Assembly: GCA_030407315.1 (NCBI GenBank)
Contig: JALQPE010001744.1
Span: 1-64,000 of the forward strand
Direction: 5' to 3'
Length of the DNA: 64,000 nt
From: Asparagopsis taxiformis
Lineage: Eukaryota; Rhodophyta; Florideophyceae; Bonnemaisoniales; Bonnemaisoniaceae
Shown here: piece after piece, positions 18,781 to 28,467 of the stretch
Layout: each line of letters begins with the position of its first letter
Position numbering within the stretch: the first letter of the stretch is position 1
Position numbers and translations under genes: made by a program
The notes under the pieces: generated by a model
Database searches by the model: none
Seen by the model: only the letters and a program-made list of their open reading frames with translations
What the model was told of the DNA's origin: nothing

Positions 18781-18998
18781 GGATGTCGGGTCCTAGTATT
18801 CCGCCATATGTACTAGAGAAAGTGGATGTCGGGCCCTAGTATTCCGCCATATGTACTAGAGAAAGTGGACGTCCGCATCCAAAAATTTTTTATTTTTTTT
18901 TGGACGCGGACGTTCATTTGTTCTAGTAAATCTCGGGGCCGACTAGGACCCGTACTAGAGAGACTGGACGTCCGCGTCTACTTCCGAAAACACAGACG
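18781..18998 (+). repeat. Family B repeat copy B2
   Basis: Contains two tandem units GGGNCCTAGTATTCCGCCAT, and then a hairpin whose arms are GGACGTCCGCATCC (left, 18867) and GGACGCGGACGTTC (right, to 18915) around an A/T run. The right end (18952-18998) matches B1's end at about 40 of 47 bases and stops at the same AACACAGACG, next to the Ty3/gypsy fragment. Confidence 0.75.
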
Positions 18999-20847
18999 TT
19001 GTAGGCCATTCTCCTGATTCACAAGTCTTTCGCGTAGGATCTTCCCCTAATAATTTGTGATTTTGCGCAGGACCTTCCCCTGTTTGAGTTTTCCTTGGAT
19101 CGCTTCCAATCCATGCTCCCTTCTCCATGTTTTCCTCTTTTGAGTAATCCTCTCTTTTATCTTCTTTAGAAGTTCTTAAAACCACGTGGTATATATTGCT
19201 TTTCTTTTTTCTACACAACCTTGTGAACTGTTTGCTCGTAAGCATGTATGTCAGGCGGGAATTCCCATTCTTAGAATTTTTCTCTGCGTCCAGAGCAATT
19301 AGTCTATTTCTTTGTTTCAGTAACATACGAGATTTTTTCTAATCTATTATAGGGTTGGCCTTGGACAGCCATGATATGCCTAGGATTATGTCGTAAGCAA
19401 TCCAGTCGACTATATAAGGTTTTACTCTTATCGTCGCTTCCCCTATCCGTATGGTGAAACTTTTAGAACAATTTTTCATGGAAACGATTGTTCCGTCCCA
19501 TAGTTCAGCGTTAAGGTCCGTATGTTTTCCCTTTATCTGCAGTTTATTTGCAAACTCTTTTGATATAACTACTTCTTCACATCCACTATCGACGAGGATT
19601 GAACAAGTAGGTTCGCGACTTCCTACCTGAACATATCCATGGAAGTTCAATAGTGTTTGTTTCTTTCCTTCACTACGATCTTTGTACGGTGAAAACGTTC
19701 AAAGCTTCACAAGGTTTGGTTCACGCAACTCATTCTTTTTTCATTTTTTATTTTTTTGTGTTTTCTGATGTTTTATGCAATGCGCTTCGGCTATAATACA
19801 ATGACCCGTTGATGTGCCGAGTGCATCAAACGGAAGCGTTAGTTTTTTCCGAATTATTGGAGAATTGAGATCCCCTCTGGCTAGATTGTGCCCTTTGAAC
19901 TCCAAATTGGGAGTGGTTCCTCAGTCTTCCTCCTGAGTGGTTCCTTGCAATGCAATTTGGTTTTCCGCAGACGTAACAAAGCTTATTTGCCATCCTCCTT
20001 TTCTCAGCGGGGGATAGTCGTTGGTGAAAGCCCTGGTTATAAATTCTTCTATTCTGGATGTTTCCGATTTGCATCGGTGTGGGTCCACTGGAGTATCCTG
20101 GGTAGTTCTATATGTATCCAAAGTTTGACCCATTGCTAGAGTATAACCCATCAAACTTATCAGCGATTCTCATTGCGTGATCCAATGATTCTGGTTCAAC
20201 TCTTTCCACCTCTATTCGGATCTTATGTTTTAGGCCGTGGCTATAGTGGAAGATTTGTTCGTCATTCTCCATGCTTGGTATTTGCAACAGCCATCTAGAG
20301 AACTCCTTGTTGTATTCTCTGACGGAATTCAATTTTCCAGTCTGTTTCAGTTCACTGAGTATTTTTCGAGCGATCAACTCCCTGTTTACAGGTTCAAAGT
20401 GTTTCAATAGTTCCCTTTCAAACTCTTTGAAGTTACCAATATCAACTGCATTGAGAGTTACCAACTCCCACCATTGCAGTCCATCACCCGTGAGGTAGCT
20501 AACCGCATAGGTTATCTTAGTTTTCTCCGATAGAGGAAGGGTTTGCATGTCGAAAAGGTTTCGCAAACTCTTAAACCAACTTTGGGCGTTTCGGCCACTG
20601 AACTTTTCTGGTTTACCTATCTCTAGATTATCCTTCCTTTGCTCTCTGGCTAGGTTTTGATACTGTTGGTTGCAGCATCCAATTGGCTTTGAAGGTGACT
20701 GATCTGGGATTGCGTCCGATCATATACCTGTTGGAGTGTAGGTTTTCGTGGGGTAGCCTGTTGTTGCTGATGTGGAGGAGGTTGAGTAGCCTGTTGAAGT
20801 CAGTTGCTTTCGGGTGTAAGCCTATTATGAATATTTTCAGGGTCCAT
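18999..20847 (-). pseudogene. Ty3/gypsy-type gag and aspartic protease fragment
   Basis: A decayed retrotransposon piece on the minus strand. A probable gag start ATG lies at 20847 (MDPENIHNRL), interrupted soon after. Gag homology resumes at ~20,625 with KPEKFSGRNAQSWFKSLRN and runs through LTGDGLQWWELV and FKEFERELLKHF, the classic Retrotrans_gag pattern. It continues past one in-frame TAG (20108-20110) into a zinc-knuckle-like CYVCGKPNCIARNH. The protease frame (19339-19650) has ILVDSGCEEVVIS with the catalytic DSG and YDIILGISWL. A linker frame (19326 leftward) leads toward reverse transcriptase but ends at repeat B2, so RT, RNase H and integrase are absent. No LTRs were recognised. Confidence 0.8.
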
Positions 20848-20994
20848 AATGAATTACAGTGTACTTAGAGCGCAAAAGTGTTTTAATCTCAAGTTTCGGT
20901 ATTTCACGAAGGGAATTTTAATGTTCAGGATTTTCAAAGTTGGTTCAGGAATTTTCCATTCAATGCGACTTTTATTGGTAATTCAAATGTTTTT

Positions 20995-21611
20995 CTATTT
21001 CTGAGTGTAATACTTGAGAACCTTGCTTACAGACTTAGCTGAGTGTTTTCCCGGTTTCTTGATTGAATTCCAGCGTTCAATGCTGCCAGTGTCAGCAGCA
21101 AGCCTGACCAACCGGAGAAGCTGCTCCTTGTGGCGGCGGTGCTCTGGGCCGAGCTTGTGTTCGTTGAAATGTAATATATTTTTGAACTCAGTATCGCACA
21201 AGTCGCACTGTAAAGAAAGTACCTTACTGTAACGTCTATCTAAATTGCTTACTGTCTTGGTTGTCCCGTCACAATTGAACAAGTGGTTAATGTGATCCTC
21301 GGTGGTGTTGTGTACAGCCCACGATTGGTGCCTCGGTTTCAATACCTGGCAAGATGAGCACCGTAGGCCAGCCTGTCCGTGATGGCTCTCTAGTCCAAAT
21401 GTGGGTCCAGTGTTCAATGCGTCACCAAAAATCTTATTGGCCAACTCGTCTTGATTCGGCAGTTATTGGCCGATTGGGGCGGCGGAAGCCGTATTAATTT
21501 CCTTCTCAGCCGTTTGTACCGGCTTGTCTGTATCGGAAATAATTTCCGTTGCCGGCGGCTGGTCAGCCGTAGCGGCGTTGTTATTGGCCTGCTCAACAGT
21601 AGGGTTGCACA
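20995..21611 (-). pseudogene. C2H2/U1-like zinc-finger protein with an in-frame stop
   Basis: The 149-aa frame (20995-21444) carries a CSSC pair and a U1/matrin-like finger, CDLCDTEFKNILHFNEH with a second His shortly after, then a basic tail. The same frame is open further upstream (TVEQANNNAATADQPP...) to an acceptor-like TTGCAG at about 21,612. A TAA at 21463-21465 interrupts it. A GTAAGTTT donor at about 21,708 could pair with that acceptor, but I find no convincing first exon. It may be a decayed gene or transposon protein; the function is unknown. Confidence 0.4.
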
Positions 21612-21863
21612 CTGCAATTAAAATTCGTTATATTTTTCTGTCAGATCGTTGATTGGGCGATGCTAACAGATGTTAGTTTCCCATAGGTTGAAATGATAAA
21701 CTTACTTTTTGGGTAAAATTTTGAGGTTCACTAATCGGCGCTTATTTCGGCTCAACTTAGGAATTGTTGTTACTGGGTGTTCTGATCTACCCGAACTCTT
21801 CCAGCAACCATTCCAGTACCTCCTTTATAGAATTCTAGATTAGCTCGTAGAATACTAAAACCA

Positions 21864-21966
21864 CTACACTAGCCTAGCGATAGTAATTTCATAGACTCGC
21901 AGAGTAAGGTGCAAATTTAGCTTCTATTCTCACCTTGCGATCGAGACTACTATCGGTAGTGTAATG
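21864..21966. repeat. Small inverted repeat
   Basis: Left arm TACACTAGCCTAGCGATAGTA and right arm TACTATCGGTAGTGTA pair apart from a short insertion, around a loop of about 60 nt. It could be a MITE remnant. The rest of 21,612-22,230 shows no gene. Confidence 0.4.
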
Positions 21967-22426
21967 TCAACTATTATGGAACCTATTCATTCTAATAAGG
22001 GGTGTAATTTTGTAGTGTAAACTATCCAAGCGTATTGTAAATTCCATAATGGAACTGATCCGACTGGATCATCCAGATGGACGTTACACGAGGACCCTGT
22101 TTCCGACAACTTGGCGACAATCAAGTGGTTTCACTATTTTTGTGGTTTCGGGATTACAATGGAGTTGTCGTGGTTTGCTGACGTGAGAATTAAAATCCAA
22201 GCATTCACTCCGCCCTGCCACACCATCAATGGGTGCATCCGAAAATCGCCACTCCACTACTTTGCCACTCAAGTGACCAACCAAAACACGAGAAAAGTGG
22301 CGGAAATTCGCTACTTCAGATGATGTGATCCGGGGATCCCAAGGTCGGTTCACTCCGCCACTTTACTTCCATTCCCATAGATAGTATGGATATTATCCAC
22401 GTGTAGGTAAGAATCAGGTATTTGAA

Positions 22427-23653
22427 ATGAACCGGCTCTCGAAACAACACCGCCTGATAACAGCAGCTTCTGTCGTTGCAGTCTGCTCAGCGGCACTCGC
22501 AGTTATGCTCATTGTCGTGCAAAAACATCACCAAGGCATCAGGAGAAGACAGTGCAGGAGTAGGAAACCTGCAAAGTACCGCCGTTTGGCACTGTTGCGG
22601 CCAGTGCAAACTAGCTTGAGCACACCTTGGAATCAGATCTTGTCGTGTGGAACAGACGACGACTTTCTGTTATCAACTAATTTCACGAACGATATATTGT
22701 TACACAGACTGTTACCAATATTTGAGGAGAAAAGACAGCTTTATCGCTTCGGGAGTCCGTTCCGAAGAGGACCAAAGAAAACAGGTCGGAATCCGCTGCT
22801 GAAAACAGTAGACCTTCTCGGTTTGTCACTATGGTACATCAAGACAAAGCAGACTGTATACAGTCTGTGTCCCTTATTCGGAGTCGTAGATAGCACTATT
22901 GGCATATGGCTCGACTACAGCCTGGACGTGCTATGTAAGGCCGTGCAAACAGATACAAACTGTGAAATACGTTGGCCAAGTGTTGAAGAAATGAAACGGT
23001 CGGAACAGCTATTGACTAAGAATAGGAAGTATGGGTCACTATTAAAAGGTGTATTTGGAGTGACAGATGGTGGAAGAATGCCTTGCGCTGTGTTTTCGGA
23101 CCCAAACATGCAGAATGCTTACTTTGAAGGTTTCACACAGTCTGCGGAAGTTACAAACTTGTTCGTGTTCAATTTCTTCGGTGAGATAATTCACGCCGCT
23201 GTCAATTACCCTGGCAGCTGGCATGACACGAAACTTGCTACTGTATCTGGGTTGTACTATCCAAAGCTATCAGATGACATGACTCCTCCGGGCATGGCAA
23301 TATTGGGAGACTCCGCCTTCGTCAATAACAGCCGGATTACGAATGGTAAAATAATTAGAGGTCGAAAGGCGGGTGAAAGGTGGGATATTCCGGAGTCTGC
23401 AGCACTAGCAGCAGTTGATGTTTTGTTGCAGCGCGTCATGCCTAGCGAGCGCCAGAGCGCTGAATGGGGAATCAGAGCCATCAAAGCCCCTTTCTCAAGA
23501 CTGAAAGTTTCACTTCCTCCCAACCCATCTAAAAGGCGTAGGTTGTTAACAATATGTTGTCACCTCTTTAATTTGCGGACCAGAACAGTTGGATTGAACC
23601 AAATCCGTTCGACGTATAGTAGAGACCAAACCATGCTGAACAGTAGTGCATAA
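22427..23653 (+). CDS. PIF/Harbinger DDE transposase
   Basis: A 408-aa protein of the DDE_Tnp_4/HARBI1 family, which cuts and joins the transposon ends. An N-terminal hydrophobic stretch (residues ~14-30) is unusual, and a later ATG may be used. The core shows GVTDGGRMPCAVF (first Asp), NAYFEGF, NYPGSWHDTKL, ILGDSAF (second Asp) and QSAEWGIRAIKAPFSRL (Glu), followed by the typical LLTICCHLFNLRTR. Order and spacing agree with the family. It converges with the Myb-like gene, with only 20 nt between stop codons. Confidence 0.92.
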   Translation: MNRLSKQHRLITAASVVAVCSAALAVMLIVVQKHHQGIRRRQCRSRKPAKYRRLALLRPVQTSLSTPWNQILSCGTDDDFLLSTNFTNDILLHRLLPIFEEKRQLYRFGSPFRRGPKKTGRNPLLKTVDLLGLSLWYIKTKQTVYSLCPLFGVVDSTIGIWLDYSLDVLCKAVQTDTNCEIRWPSVEEMKRSEQLLTKNRKYGSLLKGVFGVTDGGRMPCAVFSDPNMQNAYFEGFTQSAEVTNLFVFNFFGEIIHAAVNYPGSWHDTKLATVSGLYYPKLSDDMTPPGMAILGDSAFVNNSRITNGKIIRGRKAGERWDIPESAALAAVDVLLQRVMPSERQSAEWGIRAIKAPFSRLKVSLPPNPSKRRRLLTICCHLFNLRTRTVGLNQIRSTYSRDQTMLNSSA

Positions 23654-23673
23654 ATCCAATAAATGCATCTTCT

Positions 23674-24471
23674 TTACTCTTTTATTGATTCTTCCATATC
23701 CGCATGACCATTTTTCTCCTTACTTCCCATGCGCTTTATCATTTCGGACATCTGATGCAACAATTCATTTGTTGGTTGGAGGTTACGCGCTATTTCTTCT
23801 TTAACAACCTTTTTTATGTCCTCTTCTGTCAAGCATGATGAGACATTGACCATACCAACAACTGCTTGTGAAAGCTGACCAACGTTGTCTGCCATCTCAC
23901 CAACCCTATCAAGCAAAACATTATCGGACTTAGAGCTTTTCGAAGATGTATGCAGTCCATTGCTTCCCATTCTGAGATTCTTTTTATGTCTTTCATTGTG
24001 CCCCATGGCAGTTCCTTCCAGTACATCATAACTATCCCGCCCGACCGCCCCATCATTGTCATCTTCTGAAGTTCCATCGTCACTACCGAGTACTTTTGCT
24101 GCGCTTTTATTCTGAATGTCTCTGTAAATTTTCTTAGCTCTTCGAACAGGCGGAGGACAATACGGGTCACCTGTCTTCTTCTTACAGTTTGCGAGTTTGT
24201 CAAACTTGTTCTTAATCGAATCTTGATCTCTAAATGTGTTGTCCTGGTCTTCAGCCCACTTCGCGAATTTATTTGCCACTAGTGCCCAGTGGTTTGAGCC
24301 AAGCGGAAGAACTTCGGACACAATGTCAAGAAGGTGGTCCAATTCGTCATTAGAGTAGTTCGGAACCCCTGCTCTGGTCTGACGTCGCTTTCGCGCGTTT
24401 GGCGTCACAGCCAAAACAGAGTGCTGAGCGCCTTCCTCAATCGGAGTTAAGGTTATGTAGTGCAATGCCAC
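23674..24471 (-). CDS. Harbinger-associated Myb/SANT-like DNA-binding protein
   Basis: A 265-aa protein. Residues ~30-110 form a Myb/SANT-like domain of the DUF6818-like type: YSNDELDHLLDIVSEVLPLG, WALVANKFAKW, KFDKLANCKKKTGDP and CPPPVRRAKKIYRDI. An acidic, Asp-rich linker (residues ~130-150) and a C-terminal coiled-coil-like region (LLHQMSEMIKRMG) follow. In Harbinger elements this partner binds DNA and takes the transposase into the nucleus. The start codon at 24471 is the first ATG of the frame. Confidence 0.85.
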   Translation of the reverse strand: MALHYITLTPIEEGAQHSVLAVTPNARKRRQTRAGVPNYSNDELDHLLDIVSEVLPLGSNHWALVANKFAKWAEDQDNTFRDQDSIKNKFDKLANCKKKTGDPYCPPPVRRAKKIYRDIQNKSAAKVLGSDDGTSEDDNDGAVGRDSYDVLEGTAMGHNERHKKNLRMGSNGLHTSSKSSKSDNVLLDRVGEMADNVGQLSQAVVGMVNVSSCLTEEDIKKVVKEEIARNLQPTNELLHQMSEMIKRMGSKEKNGHADMEESIKE

Positions 24472-24799
24472 TTGGCGAAGCGCTTACAGCTAGGTGTTTC
24501 ACCTCCAATTTTGGGCACTTTACCCAATTCTTTTAATTCTCAACTATTTTGGACTATCTATTCTAACAGCAGTGCAATCACTGAACACGTGGCACGTGAC
24601 ACCAGTGATACACTGAATTGTACACTACACCTAACAGTTTACACTGTATTTACAGTGTGCCAGCGCCGCCGGCGCACCTGTCACTTAGGGTTTTTCGACC
24701 ACCCCACTGTATCAGTATTTAGCCTACCTATTGGACACCAACCACAAGGACATTTAGGGCTACAAGCCACATGTAATTTATTATTTAACTAGAGGCGAA

Positions 24800-25850
24800 T
24801 CGCCATGTCCTTTGATTGTAAAAGCCAGCCGGAAGCTCGGTGTCCAATCTACCCCCAGGGTGCGTTTTGCCTACTGATTCAGTGTGATTCTCCCTTGGCT
24901 ATGGTGCTTGGCACTCTTCCGGTGTCCCTTTTCGCTGATTCAGCTTCTCAATGTCGGGACGCTGTATCAGCATTGCCCCTACCACGCGTCACCGGTGGTG
25001 CGCGTGCCCCTCAATCAGGTGTCTTCGGCCGCCTGGTGCCCACCCGGAGGTATGGTTGCGAGCCACTCCCAACTTGCGTTTCGCAGTCTCATTACAGCCT
25101 GCTTCGACTTTGGCTATAGTGTCTGGCCTGCTCCTGGAACCCATTCCCCGCTGTATCAGCTTTCTGCCATGGCCGTCGTGCTGGTTCAGCAACCCGCCCC
25201 CCGCCGACCAATCGGACTTGGTTATTGATGTGCTCCCAACTATCGTCTTGCAGTCTCATGGAAGCCTGCTTCGTCTTTGGCTATAGCGCGGACCGCGCCG
25301 ACACTGGTCACTCAACTGATTCAGTCTGTGACTGGTTACTCTGCTGGATCAGCTTCCCTTTCCCCGATACCACGCGTCACCGGTGGTGCGCGTGCCCTTC
25401 GATCAGGTATCTTCGGGTGCTTGGTGCCCGGCTCTTGAGCCACTGCCCCTCTTCCGCTGTACCAGTGTATCGCTGTATGCATCGCTGTACCAGCGCCCGC
25501 CCTATCCTATAGGGCTCCCCCTTCTTCTTCCCTTTTTGCTTCTTATACAGGGCACTCATCCCTTCTGTGCCTGGTGTCCTCCCTTCTTCCCTATTAGGGT
25601 TGGTGAACCACCATCCTTTCGGTGCACCACCATGACTCACCATGTGACCACAGGATTCTAGACGGATCGTCTGTATGGCCTTACAACCCACACTAAGGCA
25701 GGCGATTCGCCTTTGCTCTACCACACTCGACCCGAGCCTGACTACCGAGACAGGAGGGCTCGAACACCTCGCGGTGGCTCGCCGATTCGGCTTACAGCCA
25801 AGGCTGCCCGTTGTCGGATCGACCAAGCCATTGCACTACAGGTTACTGTT
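24800..25850. repeat. Non-coding interior of the Harbinger element with duplicated blocks
   Basis: CACGCGTCACCGGTGGTGCG with flanking sequence occurs near 24,977 and again near 25,372. GCAGTCTCAT...GCCTGCTTCG.CTTTGGCTATAG occurs near 25,082 and 25,250. Frames here are short and mutually overlapping; none looks coding. The minus strand at 25,690-25,850 has tRNA-like D-arm and T-loop words but does not fold as a complete tRNA. Confidence 0.55.
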
Positions 25851-26096
25851 GTATCTTCACCTTGTGTCATTACGTCATCAGATGCTACAGGAATTGTTGC
25901 GGATGGGGGAAGTGAACTCATGTCTGCTGCCCGTGTAGCTGCAGAAGGAGCACACTGGGCTTGGAAATCTGCCCTATTGAACGAATGCGAAAAACCGTCA
26001 AACGTAACTTATGGGTCAGAAACCAAACAAGAAAGGATATGCCACTGTAATAACTTGAGTGGAGGAGTGGTGTAGTGGCGATTTTCGGATGCACCC

Positions 26097-27114
26097 AATC
26101 TCGCCGGCGAGTCTTCTAGTGGCAAAATTGGAGCTAATCTTTTATTTTTTCAATTTAAACTAGGGTGGTTAAAAGTGGCCTCATATGAGGCCACTTGTCC
26201 GATAGACACTAGGGACGTATCAGGTTGTTGGTGTCTTTTATTTGCTGAAAATGATTCAAAATGTATGTATCACAATTGATTGTCATTGGCCAGATATTGG
26301 TTTCCAGCCACCGAGTGGCAAATAGGCCATAGCAATCAACCGGTATGATATGACAGTCGCTGTCATGCCCGTGGCCCTGTAATATACATTGAAGGGCGGC
26401 AACGGGAATATTTACATGATGTTTCAAGTCGCTTCAAGCGCAACCAGCGACTCGTTGGTTTGCAAAATTTCGCGGGCCATACCTCACAATCGTTAGTTGT
26501 TACCGAGCAGGGGCTCATGTGAGACGGGAGAAATGGAAAACAGACACTTCATGTTCCCGCGCTGGTGATGATAGCCACGAGAAGCATACAGGATTGAGAA
26601 AGACTCCCAACTTAAAATGCAAGAAACCACTTCTTTAATTTGCGGAAATTGAAATACACACCGATTCCACTCGCCACCATCAGCAACGCGCACAACGTTC
26701 CAAAAAAACTTTTTTTGTGCACCTCGTAGAAAATAGCCGAACATCAGCAACAAACAGCCAATAGAAACCGAGTACACCGCATGGAGCAGACTGCGTCAAG
26801 GTATGATCAACCATACAAGTGCAGCAATCAAGTTGCGAATGAATATCTCGCTGGAATATATCAAACAGCGACCAGGTCGCAAAGCACAGAGCGCAACTCA
26901 ATATTCCACGTTGCAAGATTGCAGTCGAAGCGATGCACAAACACGCGCATACCATTGGTGCGCACCCTGAGATAAAGCGCCATCTCATTCCAAAAAATAT
27001 CTACAATACCACCAAACCTTCAAGTCCAAGCATGCGTATATAATCGTCGGGGCAAATTCCAGTCCATTTCCAGGCGAAACGCCCAGATCGATCCAGCACC
27101 GCGCGACTCAAATA
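26097..27114. other. Intergenic region right of the transposon
   Basis: It contains a perfect 22-bp palindrome at 26174-26195 (half-site AGTGGCCTCAT). Two overlapping minus frames (26493-26777, 26680-26988) encode short hydrophobic, Cys-rich peptides that could be one small frameshifted membrane protein. I do not find enough to call it. Confidence 0.4.
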
Positions 27115-28143
27115 ATGCTAAATTCGTTGCCAACCTTCGTCCCATCGTCCGTACCGCATCCAGCCACCCGACGTGCATCCTCGCCCACCGTCTCGCCGGC
27201 TCGTCGCGCACCCCGCACCCACCCCGTCATGACGACCCCGCCGCCGGACAGCGGCCTCACGCGCTCGTCCGTTCCCGTGCTCATCCCCGACGTGGTCACC
27301 GTGACCGACCCGGATAAAATCCGCGAGATTTGCTCCAGTCCGGAAATTGGCCGTCCGGCCGATGGCATCTTCCCCAAGTTTATAGACATTTTTCACGCCG
27401 CCACCAAGTTTTTCAACCCCGCCGACAATGAGTTCTTCGTCGGCTTCCATTCCGATAATCGTGGCAATCAGGTGCAGCGACGTGAGGTCGTGATCAAGCA
27501 ATTGGAGAAGGGCTTCTCGGATGAGCAGATTGAAAATTTCGCACGCTTGGTCGATAGTGATGCTGATGTGCAGACTTTGGGTATCGCTTGTGTCAAGGCG
27601 GTCGGTTCCCTTATTTTGCCACTGAAAGCAGGCGAGGAGGTTCCTGATGATGTTTGTATTGCCGCAGAGGGCACGCTCACGGAAACAAATGATGTTTTTA
27701 ACCCCTTCAAATACTTGGCTGCCCGCAGGAGAAGACTAACTGTAGAGAAGTATGTCAGGTCTCTACTTCCTGATGATCCGTACGCTGTAGATTATACTCA
27801 TAATCTTGGTGCCGCTACACACGGCTTCGCCAGGGCACTCTTAGCTCTTAGGGACACTACTCAGACGGATACAAGGGCTTACTTCTCAACTAAGCCTCTC
27901 GCTCGAAAAGTTCTTAGGTGTCCTTTGAAGGAAACCACTTTGAATGGTATGTTCGATCAACCGCTCATCCCGGACAAGACTTTCTTAACGATTGACATTG
28001 GGGCTGGTCTCGAAGCTACCAATGATGACCTTTTCTTCTTTGGAACTGGGCTGCCCGAAAGGCAGTGTGCCTTCAGGACTATCGCTTTCGAGACACTCGA
28101 CAAGATCCAGGCTGCCCGACCCTCCATTCAGGCATCGAGCTAG
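27115..28143 (+). CDS. Hypothetical protein, weakly P450-like at both ends
   Basis: A 342-aa single-exon protein that I do not recognise firmly. The first ~40 residues are Pro/Ser/Arg-rich and could be a targeting leader; a second ATG at 27229 is possible. VTVTDPDKIREICSSPEIG resembles the N-terminal part of cytochromes P450. Near the C-terminus FGTGLPERQCAF vaguely resembles the heme-thiolate loop FxxGxRxCxG, but the spacing is two residues too long and the final Gly is missing. The length is short for a P450 (usually ~450-500) and no I-helix AGxDT motif is visible. It may be a divergent or non-catalytic relative, or unrelated. Confidence 0.6.
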   Translation: MLNSLPTFVPSSVPHPATRRASSPTVSPARRAPRTHPVMTTPPPDSGLTRSSVPVLIPDVVTVTDPDKIREICSSPEIGRPADGIFPKFIDIFHAATKFFNPADNEFFVGFHSDNRGNQVQRREVVIKQLEKGFSDEQIENFARLVDSDADVQTLGIACVKAVGSLILPLKAGEEVPDDVCIAAEGTLTETNDVFNPFKYLAARRRRLTVEKYVRSLLPDDPYAVDYTHNLGAATHGFARALLALRDTTQTDTRAYFSTKPLARKVLRCPLKETTLNGMFDQPLIPDKTFLTIDIGAGLEATNDDLFFFGTGLPERQCAFRTIAFETLDKIQAARPSIQASS

Positions 28144-28467
28144 ATTTAGGCTACTTATCAATAAATATTTTACCTCCATGTCAGGCAGATGACTACCATC
28201 GCCATAGTAACAAAAAGAAAATCGCGAGCATATGAAAACGACCTGCACCGAAAAGATAAAACAGTTAGTCAACTATGTATGCAGAGCTTCGTGTACTCAG
28301 AAAGACAACGAGTTAAAGTTTCTATTTCCCCATCGCGGAGTCCACGTAAGTATGGATATATAACTGTTTTTCATCATCGCACACCATAACTGGGAAAAAC
28401 CAACACGTACCTGTACAAAATGTTCTTCCAAGAGATTGTACTCTTGAGTCTCATTACTGCTGCATTG
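28144..28467. other. Convergent intergenic region
   Basis: Lies between the 3' ends of two convergent genes. Nothing else is seen. Confidence 0.5.

Larger units (their letters stand above)
22231..26096. mobile_element. Complete PIF/Harbinger DNA transposon
   Basis: Ends are inverted repeats starting GGGTGCATCCGAAAATCGCC; the first 23 bp are identical at both ends and similarity extends to ~45 bp, including CCACTCAAGT. The 3-bp AAT is duplicated at 22228-22230 and 26097-26099, as expected for Harbinger insertions (usually TWA). Inside are a DDE transposase on the plus strand and a Myb-like protein on the minus strand, the standard two-gene pair. Both frames are intact, so the copy may be recent or active. 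Confidence 0.92.

Noticed and set aside
25690..25850. tRNA-like words on the minus strand (GGTAGAGC, GTGTTCGAGCC, a GTA anticodon-like loop)
   Set aside because: The T stem and acceptor stem do not pair; at most a decayed tRNA or SINE fragment.
22111..26100. LTR retrotransposon as an explanation for the inverted ends
   Set aside because: The ends are inverted, not direct, with a 3-bp duplication and a DDE transposase, which fits Harbinger.
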